Source: Lodderomyces elongisporus
Taxonomy: Eukaryota; Ascomycota; Pichiomycetes; Serinales; Debaryomycetaceae
Length of the DNA: 64,000 nucleotides
Reading direction: 5' to 3'
Assembly (NCBI RefSeq): GCF_030384665.1
Contig: NC_083677.1
Location: 372,001-436,000 of the forward strand
Shown here: positions 55,588 to 64,000 of the stretch, piece after piece
Layout of the letters: the number at the start of each line of letters is the position of its first letter
Position numbering within the stretch: position 1 is the first letter of the stretch
Made by a program: the position numbers and the translations under genes
The notes under the pieces: model-generated
What the model saw: only the letters and a program-made list of their open reading frames with translations
The model's database searches: none
Told to the model about the DNA's origin: nothing

Positions 55588-57705
55588 TACTAACCAGACT
55601 TGTAGACTCTTGTTTGGTAAATAGTCACGACCTTGAGTAAGTTGGTGAACGAGTAGATTTGTGAGAATATAGAATGTTGATTCTTTTGTTTCTTGGTCAA
55701 TTTATATTATTATTATAATAATAGTAGTAATAATAATGATCTAATATAATAATTCTTATTAGATATTATTAAGGTGCCTTTTTTGAGAAAATAAACACGA
55801 AAAGCAAAGATTTGAAATTTGAAAATCGAAATTTGAGGTTTGGGATTTACTTATTTTTGTCCCAATAAAAGCAAGTCTGTCTGCACCCTGTAGAAAAGAA
55901 AAATGTATATATGTATTTGTATATGTAATAGAGCTACTTAATAACCACGTAGTTATAGTATGTTATTCTTTTCTTTTTTTGTTTTGTTCTTATATTTGCT
56001 AACAATATAGTCGTACATCCTATTTAACATTCCCCGATATCATCATCAGCTTCTTGTGCTTCTTGTGCTGTTTCTTCTTCTCTTCCTTTTTAATTTAGCA
56101 ATTTTATAGCAATCAAAAGGAGTTACAAAAGCCCTTCTCAGAAAATGAAATTATGAAAAAATTGAAATTAAAAAAAAAAAAAAAATTTCAAAAACGAAGG
56201 AATCCCTTCCTACCATTCAATACCTATGAAATCAATTCCTTTTTCATTTGACATTGTTTCAAAGAGTTTTTAAACACAAATGATGCTCAATATACTCAAA
56301 TAGTAGAAGAGCAATCATAACTTCGACTTACATCGCGAGCTTCTGAAACAACGTTCCACTTGCTATAGTTCTACCTGCGGCTATCATGCATGCTATTTAT
56401 TGACAGGATGAACCCCCAATTCATTTGTCTTAGTCCTTCATAACCTAGCCTTTTTTTTTTGTTCCCCCTTACCATTTGGCAATGCAAAAGCAGAGATTAT
56501 ACAGATAGAATCACCATCTTCCCATTTGTAGTAAGTATGCACAAGACTCTTATCTCTAGGCTATCTGGAAGCAGGTGTATCACTAATAAGAATTGCAAGC
56601 AAAGAGTTGTAACTCACATAAATTGCAATGAAATCCAGCATTCATTTACTTGTTTTTTTATTTTACTATAATTCTAATTTTAATTTTGATTTTGATTTTT
56701 TTTAAACTTTTCCAATGTCTGTGCTTCTACATTCGTAACCATAAACAAGTGTTTGGAAGTTTATATTAATATCGGTTAATATGTCAAATTTTATTTTGTT
56801 CTTTGGTAACTGAATTGTAAATAGTTGTGCACACTTTAATGTTTATCAAGGAGATTAAATGGAGAGATCTAGTCCGTATCTTTGGTATAACCCAACTGAT
56901 GCTGTTGTTGCCTTGAGCAATACTTAAAATGGATGAAACGTAATTCTTGCGTATTAAACTGCTTGCTTATAGTAAATATCAAAACTTATCAACCACCAAC
57001 GTTTTTGCATAGAGCTGGAAAGTGGTAAAGCCTTTATTTCATCTTTCTCAAGTATAATGTACTTGCTTATACCACTATAGGTGGTAATAACAATATTGCC
57101 AACATTATCTACTACGTCCTTACAAATACCGAATAAAAATAACCACTTATAATCTTTACAACCCCAAAATTGAGTCTATCAACTATAACCACTACTTCGA
57201 GAACACCAAAGTCAAGAACAGCTTTTTTTTCTTTCCTTCACACCCCTTCCTTTACATGAAGAAATAAAAGAAATATATATAAAATGAAAAGAAAGAAAAC
57301 AAATTACAGAGTGCAATTGCCAACTCTCTACAAAACAAATATTTCGAACAATACCTTTTATCAACAAGGCGTATCCGTAATCTTCTTGTACAAAAGTTTC
57401 TCTCCAAATCTGAAAGCTGACTTCTTCAATATATCAATGTAATAAACACAACTTGACTATCCCACTTGCATCTTTTCTCACATTGTCAAATTTACAACTC
57501 GATTGCTGCACCGCGTCCCATCCTTCCACAATCACACGTACAAAACACACAATAATCGCCTTTCTATAACCACCTATCCTTTGCAGTTTCCGCCATCTTC
57601 ACCAACTTCTCTAAAATCTTGATCTTTCCTTTGTTTTGTTTTCTTTCTAGTTTTTTGTTTTCTTGTATTTTTTGTATTTTTTGTATTTTTCAATTTTAAT
57701 TTTTA
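55588..57705. other. 2.1-kb intergenic region, ALR1 promoter and SUB1 3' flank
   Basis: No supported gene. It holds TTA/ATA-rich triplets near 55706-55760, an A16 run near 56168, TTTTGA repeats near 56680 and C-rich pyrimidine patches near 57240-57600. Nothing specific is recognised. Confidence 0.5.
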
Positions 57706-58092
57706 CTAATCTTCACCTGCATTCTCTGCAGCAGCTTCACTTCCAGCTTGAGCTTCTTTGCCATCCTCTTTTTCACTCTTTTTCTCGTTAACCTTTCCAA
57801 TATCGATTTTTGGTTTCTTTTTGTTACTTGCACCCGCGTCATTATCTCCACTATTCAACTTATCCAAAGCATTCTGGATCTTATTGTGAGCTTTGATCAA
57901 TTCAATATAAGTGTCTTCAGTTAGCGAAATCCCCTTCTGTGACGGATTGCGTTTGCCTTTAGCGTCAGTCCAGTACTCACGAATGTCAACCAAGTTGATA
58001 TTCTTGAATCTCCGTACAGTGACTCGTTTCTTATTATCTAAAATAATTTCCGTCTCGTTTGCATCAGCTGAAAAAGGTCTCTTAGGTGCCAT
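57706..58092 (-). CDS. SUB1: PC4-family transcriptional coactivator Sub1
   Basis: A 128-residue protein. Residues ~14-80 form the PC4 ssDNA-binding domain: R-V-T-V-R-R-F-K-N-I-N-L-V-D-I-R-E-Y-W-T-D, then K-G-I-S-L-T-E-D-T-Y-I-E-L. The tail is Lys/Glu-rich with K-K-K-P-K-I-D. It binds promoters and TFIIB in Pol II (and Pol III) transcription. S. cerevisiae Sub1 is longer (292) because of its tail; the short form here resembles most other fungi. Confidence 0.93.
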   Translation of the reverse strand: MAPKRPFSADANETEIILDNKKRVTVRRFKNINLVDIREYWTDAKGKRNPSQKGISLTEDTYIELIKAHNKIQNALDKLNSGDNDAGASNKKKPKIDIGKVNEKKSEKEDGKEAQAGSEAAAENAGED

Positions 58093-58541
58093 TATAGCGG
58101 TAATAATAGATGTAATAGTAGTAATGTAGTAGTATCGAGGATGTTATTGAATGTAAGAGAAGGAAATCTTGCCTCAACGTGTATACGCATTATTTCAACA
58201 AATTTGTGTGTGTGATGGACGCGCCACGATCCGATCTTGCGCCGCGAAAGATACCATATGCTTCCCTTACAAACGCAACCATATATAAATTACCTACATA
58301 TATACATATACATATATATATGTACGTACGTAAATTTTACTTGCCTTTCCCAAAAACATTACTTTCCTTCTCGGTATCATTCTATTATATCTATAAACTA
58401 GAGCACAAATTAAAAAAGACAATTTTTTTAAATAGCACAATTTTCTTTTCACTTTTCAACCATTAGATTTTCAAAATACTTTTTTTTTTAATTCTTTTTT
58501 TTTTAAAAAAAAAAAATTCTTTTGGACATATTTAGCTTGCT
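58093..58541. other. intergenic region, SUB1 promoter and ARA2 3' flank
   Basis: No gene. TA-rich near 58290-58330, with T and A runs 58480-58517 that could form a hairpin beyond the ARA2 stop. Confidence 0.55.
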
Positions 58542-59537
58542 TTAATGGAACCCACTGGGCCATGTTTCATTCATGTGCTTACCCAAATCATGCTGCACCT
58601 TGTCAATCAACTTCTTATCCTCAGAGGTCAACCCTGTTTTTTGTAAATTTTCATAAACATCAATTGCTAAATTAAGCTCCTCGACGTTTGAGACTCCCAA
58701 AACAATACTCTCTTTATACTTGATCAACCACTCAGCAATTGCATATTTTGTAGCCAATTCTGCCAACTCGACACCATCATTTTTTTCATCTTTCGACTTT
58801 AACTCCGAAGCAATTTCGTAAACTCGTTGCTTCAACTCGCTCGATGCCGGGTGGAAATCATGAGTCTTGGCTGATCGCAATAGGGACATGGACAAAATCG
58901 AACCATTAAGTACTTTCCTGACTCCAGCCTCTGATTTGAATCGTTCATAATAGTCAAACAAGATCCTATTTTGAAGACAGCCATTACTATACGATAACAC
59001 GGCATCCAATGGTTCCCCATTGTTAACCTCCTTCCATTTTAATGCTATATCAAGAAGAAAAGAAACAGGGTACCCAGAAACACCTATATTTCGAACTTTG
59101 CCTTCTTTTTTCAACTCTTGCAATTCTCTCAATGCATCTATTACCGCTTGCGCAGTTTGGAATTCAATGTCATGCATGTACACCAAGTCAAGGTAATCAG
59201 TATTCAATCGCTTTAAAGACCGATAAACGGATTGACGAACCAGTGCACGCGAATAATCAAACTCGTCAAGCTTAACACGTCCAGCCTTGGTGCAGATGTA
59301 GTAAGAGTCACGAGGATACCCGAGCTTGAGCAATGCCTCACCAAGAAGTTCCTCCAGTGGACCATAATAAGGTGACGTGTCAATGGCATTATACCCACAA
59401 TCAAAAGCGCGTTTGAGAAGAGACTCAATAGGAAGTGCTTGTGGGTTAGAGCTGTATTGATAATTGAAGACTGCGCCACCAACAATTAATGGAGGAAGGT
59501 TATCAATTGAATATGGTTTACTAACGGCTCGAGTCAT
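58542..59537 (-). CDS. ARA2: NAD-dependent D-arabinose 1-dehydrogenase, aldo-keto reductase
   Basis: A 331-residue (S. cerevisiae Ara2 335) aldo-keto reductase that makes D-arabinono-1,4-lactone, leading to D-erythroascorbic acid. The start L-I-V-G-G-A-V-F-N-Y matches the Ara2 type. The catalytic tetrad is visible: D in A-I-D-T-S-P-Y-Y-G, Y in the same motif, K in C-T-K-A-G-R, and H in V-Y-M-H-D. The C-terminal V-L-G-V-S-N-V-E-E-L belongs to the nucleotide-binding part. Confidence 0.92.
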   Translation of the reverse strand: MTRAVSKPYSIDNLPPLIVGGAVFNYQYSSNPQALPIESLLKRAFDCGYNAIDTSPYYGPLEELLGEALLKLGYPRDSYYICTKAGRVKLDEFDYSRALVRQSVYRSLKRLNTDYLDLVYMHDIEFQTAQAVIDALRELQELKKEGKVRNIGVSGYPVSFLLDIALKWKEVNNGEPLDAVLSYSNGCLQNRILFDYYERFKSEAGVRKVLNGSILSMSLLRSAKTHDFHPASSELKQRVYEIASELKSKDEKNDGVELAELATKYAIAEWLIKYKESIVLGVSNVEELNLAIDVYENLQKTGLTSEDKKLIDKVQHDLGKHMNETWPSGFH

Positions 59538-59922
59538 TATAAGTACATATAAATGTAACTTTAGTGGTTTTCACTGTTGTTATGGTTGTTGTTGTTGGTG
59601 CTGTTGTTGCTGTTTTTGCTGTTGTTTCTGCCACTGCTTTTTGGTGCTGCGTAAGCGGATTTAAAATAAACCAAAAAAAAATAAAAAAAAATAAAAAGGA
59701 AGAAAAAAAGATTAACCTATAAACATAAATCTGCAGCAAAAACTGTGAGATAGTATTACAAACAATATTACTAAGCGCGGTTTCCAATCACCAATTCAAC
59801 ACTTGTTTATCATCATATATGTAGTATTACAAGGAATTTGCTGTTGCCTATATATGTATAAAAAAAAGAATAAAAATTAAAAATTAAAAAGTTAAAAATA
59901 AAGCACCAGATGGTATTATATA
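59538..59922. other. intergenic region, ARA2 promoter and HOF1 3' flank
   Basis: A GTT/GCT triplet repeat near 59571-59640 and A4-7T repeats near 59668-59700. No gene seen. Confidence 0.55.
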
Positions 59923-62529
59923 TTAGTGTTCAACTATGTAATTACCCGGAACCAATCCAATCATACCATTACAGTCGTCACAATTTGGCCCCAATTCACA
60001 AACAAACCAATTGTCTTCTTGCTTATGAATAATAAACATTTGCCAACCTTTGCGGAAATACAACTCCCCCTCTTCCTGCGGCTTGAAAGTGTACCGAGCA
60101 GTAGCAGTACTCACGTATGGTCTCTGATTGACTGGCGTGATTTTAATTGTTGGTTTGACGTTCTTCAGCTCAACGGTTTTCGATTTTAAGGGTGAATTAT
60201 TTGGAGTTTGATAATACCTATTCTGTTTCTGTGCATATGGGTATTGTTGTGGCTTAGTAGTAAAGACATCGGGAGACGCACGTTTATTGGCAAAGCTCTC
60301 ATTGACATTGTTGACACCATTATCACTGCCGCCAATATCAACCATAGATTTGGGTCGTCTAAAACTTATTGATTCGTAACGTTGCGCTACTTCATTATGA
60401 TCATCTATATAGTCGGACTTGGGTCTGCGACTATAGGTACTTGTGACAATACTTTCTCTATCCCTCTCATGGCCTCTCTCGTAATTTCTCTCGCTGTTTC
60501 TTTCATGATTACCCTCATTCAGACCATTACCATTGCTTCGTATTGACCTTCTAAATTGGTTAACGTCGCCATTTCCACCAGCGTTCAAATCTTCTAAAGC
60601 TTTAGCAATAAAGTCGATTGAAAAGTCATTCACTATCGGCACTTTTGTCTTTGCATTTATCAGTTGTTGATCAATTGCATCATTTCTGGAATTTTGTGAC
60701 CTTCTACCAAATTCATTAGTGGCTCTACGAGTAATTTGCTCCTGCATCTGTTGAAGTTGTTTCTCTCTTCTTCTTGGTGATGCCCAATTTCTCTCAGAGC
60801 TATAGTTGGACGATGTTCCACCACTATTTGAGAGTCTCTCGTCTTTTGAAAACACATCGTTATCTGGTACAGAACTTGAAGTGGACTGTGTCTTGTGAGA
60901 TAACAAGTCAATGGGAGGTTTCCGGGCTGGAGTATGACTATTCTTTGGCGGCGAGAGTGTTTGCCTTGTAGCAGGAATATGTTGTTCAATTGGTTTTGTT
61001 TTTGCTGTTTGTGTTGGTGATGATATTGGTAGTGGTATTGGTATTGGTGTCATTGTTGGATTGGATGGGGTTGTTGTATTTGTTGTCATGGTTGCGTTGA
61101 TTTGTTTTGTTGGTGAAAGGTCGGGAATAGCATTTCTTTGCTTATACGGCGAAGTATCAAAAATTGTATTTTTTGTTGGAGTCACAAAGTGATTTCTCTC
61201 ATTAAAGTTTTTTTCATTCTCCAGTGGGTTGGTGAATTGTAAATCTACTTTTGGCAAATCTTTTAATGGTGAAGTAATATGGTGATAAAAAGGTGATTTC
61301 GGTGGACTGCCGCGACCTACTCCATTACTATGATTGTTATTACTAGTGGTAGTATTAGTATTAGTGTTGGTATTGTTGCTGCCATTAGCAATCATCTTCT
61401 CAGTACTTGGCCTTGCAGCCTGAGCCTTTAAAGTGAAATCATCTATTGGGTTGAACATTATGCTCTCTCCGTTATCACGACCATTCCGAGGTGGTTGCTG
61501 TAAATTCTTTGGCGGCAGCTGTTGTTTGCCTACTTGTTGTCTCTGCGAAAAGTTTGAATAAGTTCTTGTCAAGATTTCATCGTGGTTGGGGTTTCGCAGT
61601 CCCAGTATAGTATAGCCTATGGAAGGCTCTTCCGTGCCCGTCATGTATTCAACAAACTCGGGGTCATTATATATTTTGTTACCAGTGCCGTAATTATTGC
61701 TAAATTCCTGCACGTCGGGCTGAGGCTGTACGGCAGCAAAACTCGATCTAGCCAAATCTATTGATTGATCCACATCAACACAGAGAGTTGCAATATTATT
61801 GCAGTAATTAAAGCAGTTGATTTTGATCAATTGAACACGCTCAATCTCCAACTTGTAAAAATCATTGACTGATATGGACCAGTCTCTTTTGTAAATATCG
61901 TTGATTTCTTTAAACGCATTGATGGAGTATTGATAGTTATTCCGGGTCTGTGCGATGGAGCTGGAAAGTTTATTATATTTAAGCTGGTTTTTCTCCAATT
62001 CTTTACCCCAAGTTGTTTGCAATTGCAATTTCAACGACTTCATCAAGCCGCATTCCTCTTGGTATTTATTTTTATGCACATTTAGCTCTTTTAAAGTGTT
62101 GGCTCGTCGCAAAATGACTTTGCCCATATGATGACGAAGCTTGTCGACTTTTTGGATATACAATTGAGTGAAATGATGTAGCTTTTCGAGGTTTGCATCC
62201 TGCGTTGACTTGACAAATTTAACATTGTGATCTATCATGGTATCATTCTCCAAATGGAATTTGTCAAGCGACCGTTTGAGACTGCCAGTTTCATGAGTGC
62301 CCAATGGACATTTTGCCTGTAACTTTTCTAGTCGTTTAATATAGTCTTTTTCTATGCTTATCTTTTCTTGGTAAAAATTGATGACTTCATAAAGAGTTTT
62401 TATAGAGTCCTTTATTCGAATAGATATAATTTCAAAACTTTGTTCTGGAGAACTGCCCCAAAAGTTATTAACAAACTCTACGTAGCCCTCGACCGAGTTT
62501 GTTGTTGCTTCCGCTGCCGTTGTTCTCAT
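59923..62529 (-). CDS. HOF1: cytokinesis F-BAR/SH3 protein Hof1
   Basis: An 868-residue protein (S. cerevisiae Hof1 669). The N-terminal F-BAR domain (~12-270) begins F-V-N-N-F-W and has Y-Q-E-K-I-S-I-E-K-D-Y-I-K-R-L, the usual FCH signature. The long middle is disordered, rich in Asn, Thr and Pro. The C-terminal SH3 (~810-868) contains A-R-Y-T-F, E-L-Y-F-R-K-G, N-W-F-V-C-E and L-V-P-G-N-Y-I. Only one SH3 is present, which favours Hof1 over Bzz1 (two SH3). Hof1 links septins and the actomyosin ring to the septum machinery at the bud neck. Confidence 0.88.
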   Translation of the reverse strand: MRTTAAEATTNSVEGYVEFVNNFWGSSPEQSFEIISIRIKDSIKTLYEVINFYQEKISIEKDYIKRLEKLQAKCPLGTHETGSLKRSLDKFHLENDTMIDHNVKFVKSTQDANLEKLHHFTQLYIQKVDKLRHHMGKVILRRANTLKELNVHKNKYQEECGLMKSLKLQLQTTWGKELEKNQLKYNKLSSSIAQTRNNYQYSINAFKEINDIYKRDWSISVNDFYKLEIERVQLIKINCFNYCNNIATLCVDVDQSIDLARSSFAAVQPQPDVQEFSNNYGTGNKIYNDPEFVEYMTGTEEPSIGYTILGLRNPNHDEILTRTYSNFSQRQQVGKQQLPPKNLQQPPRNGRDNGESIMFNPIDDFTLKAQAARPSTEKMIANGSNNTNTNTNTTTSNNNHSNGVGRGSPPKSPFYHHITSPLKDLPKVDLQFTNPLENEKNFNERNHFVTPTKNTIFDTSPYKQRNAIPDLSPTKQINATMTTNTTTPSNPTMTPIPIPLPISSPTQTAKTKPIEQHIPATRQTLSPPKNSHTPARKPPIDLLSHKTQSTSSSVPDNDVFSKDERLSNSGGTSSNYSSERNWASPRRREKQLQQMQEQITRRATNEFGRRSQNSRNDAIDQQLINAKTKVPIVNDFSIDFIAKALEDLNAGGNGDVNQFRRSIRSNGNGLNEGNHERNSERNYERGHERDRESIVTSTYSRRPKSDYIDDHNEVAQRYESISFRRPKSMVDIGGSDNGVNNVNESFANKRASPDVFTTKPQQYPYAQKQNRYYQTPNNSPLKSKTVELKNVKPTIKITPVNQRPYVSTATARYTFKPQEEGELYFRKGWQMFIIHKQEDNWFVCELGPNCDDCNGMIGLVPGNYIVEH

Positions 62530-64000
62530 GAAAACTAAATCAACTTATAGTTTTGTCTGTAGTTTCAAATGCTCTTTTATTGGCGGATTTGTATTTTGTA
62601 CTCTTTGGCTAAAACGACTGCTTATTAGAAATTCAAGTTTAAAGATATTTTCGGTATTTGTTTTCCCTTTTTTCCTTTCTTCCTTGCTTTTCTCTTCTTT
62701 TTCTTTTCTTTTTCTGTTGTTTTCTATTTTTTTGGGGGGAGGTGGTTCTTTTTTTTTTCTTTCCTGGAGTAAATGTAGTTTCCAGATGTTGTTCTGGTTC
62801 CAAGTCTTGAGCTGTGTTTATATTTCCACCTTTTTCAGTAAAGATGCCGCAAAACCGTGAGTATGGGCACAACAAAAAATAAAAAATAAAAAATAAAAGT
62901 AAAAAAAAAAAAAAAAGAATGTGAGTTGAGAATGAAGGGGAAACGTAAAAACACTTTTATAAATTATGGTCCAATATATATATTGTGAGTAACAGATGTT
63001 AGCATAATCTATTGAATACTATCTTGGACATAGTTTAAACAAAACAAAAAACTTTCTTTTGTTGCTTTTCAACTTTGGGCATGGGCGTTTCAAAGTCGAT
63101 TGGCCATGAAAAGAAGTTGTTAACTGGTTTAATCGTTGTCAGTTTGCTATCTAACGATATCCCCAAATTGATTGTTTTGCTACTACTAACTACTACCACT
63201 ACTACTACCACTATTACTACCTGGAAGCAATAGTCTCGTAAATGTCGCTACCAAATTAGCTTTAATATTTTTCTTGTTTGGGATGCGGCTTCATTTAAGG
63301 TACTAATGCTAGTGAAGAAGAGGGGGGGGCAGGTTCTAAAAAAATGTAGTAAGCATTTACTTGAAAACCAACGACGACAAAAAGAGTGTATTAGATATGC
63401 CCTGAGTAATGTGTAGCGTACAAGTCTAAATATCTGTCAATTGAATCTAAAATTTCATTGGATAATAGAAGAATTTGAGGATTTTGTTGCAGACTAAGAA
63501 AACTATTTGACTCAAGATCAAAGCAAATTTTTATGCAATACAATTTTTTAAAAAAAAGGTTTTGCCTCTAATGTAAACCAACTGAGAGAATTGAAATCAA
63601 AAGTGCAAAACACATTCAATAAAATGTAATTCAACTTTATTTTTTAAAAAGTATTTGGAGTTGGAACTCTACATTAATCCATAATACCGTGCAACAGTAT
63701 AAGCCCTTCCCATAGTTAGCACTTGTTCTTTTTTTCTCTCCTCTTTTCTCTTTCTCATTCTCTTTTTTCTAAAGCACTTAAAGTGTAATTATGTTTAGTC
63801 ACGTGATAAACTCTCACAACATTTAGGAGAAAGATAAAATACCGACATTTTATTACAAGTTTTTTGAACAAACAAGATCCTCAACTAATTTAAAACGATC
63901 CGACTAAACTTTCAAGAGTAACAAGCTATAAAGCAAAAGCCGTTCCGATGTAGCATTGAATAAATTGGTTTTGTAGGAAGAAAGAAAAAGCTTTTCCTTC
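62530..64000. other. 1.47 kb at the right edge with no supported gene
   Basis: HOF1 promoter side and beyond. T-rich and A-rich runs (62654-62762, 62880-62917), an ACTACT triplet repeat near 63187-63221, an 8-G run at 63322-63329, a TGACTCA (Gcn4 consensus) at 63508-63514 and a TCACGTGA at about 63799-63806. These sites may belong to a gene beyond the edge. Confidence 0.5.

Noticed and set aside
62528..62860. 110-codon frame divergent from HOF1
   Set aside because: Phe/Ser/Leu-rich from T-rich DNA in the HOF1 promoter; no family signal.

Overview
The window is nuclear DNA from a budding yeast, most likely a CTG-clade species (Candida/Lodderomyces group, where CUG is read as serine). The basis is AT-rich intergenic DNA, protein families closest in kind to Candida albicans genes (Rbt5/Pga7-type CFEM proteins, an Frp1-type reductase, a Mep2 transporter whose regulatory tail has the Candida EPIRST motif), near-absence of CTG codons in the highly conserved genes, and short 5' introns with GTATGT/TACTAAC signals. 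The exact species is inference; very low-complexity versions of Syp1 and Alr1 and many microsatellites would suit Lodderomyces elongisporus or a relative. Wherever a CTG codon occurs, the leucine of a standard-code translation should probably be serine.

Left third (1-24.3 kb), mostly compact housekeeping genes: a partial gene with a SUMO-interaction-like motif and an MCB promoter site at the edge; SEC72 (ER translocation); an unrecognised ORF; HIS5 with a perfect Gcn4 site; MRPS17; a doubtful small spliced gene; an F-box protein; LUC7 (U1 snRNP); STE24 (CAAX protease, 18-nt first exon); ATP2 (F1 beta, 715-bp intron); a KDM5-type histone demethylase (JHD2-like); PRO3; a small mitochondrial protein; SUB2 (712-bp intron with an atypical 5' splice site); and a T5orf172/MUG113-type GIY-YIG protein.

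Middle (24-47 kb), nutrient uptake with very long intergenic regions: MET15, an OPT oligopeptide transporter, a small membrane ORF, two CFEM haem-binding proteins, a divergent Frp1-like ferric reductase-related protein, and a Mep2 ammonium transporter with many GATAAG sites upstream. The CFEM pair plus the reductase looks like the CTG-clade haem-iron uptake locus. One CFEM gene has a GPI-type tail but no visible signal peptide.

Right third (47-64 kb), membrane and cortex genes: SYP1 (F-BAR + muHD), a BAP31-family protein (YET3-like), ALR1 (CorA Mg transporter), SUB1 (PC4 coactivator), ARA2 and HOF1 (F-BAR + SH3). The last 1.5 kb has no supported gene. I found no tRNA, rRNA, transposon or CRISPR array.
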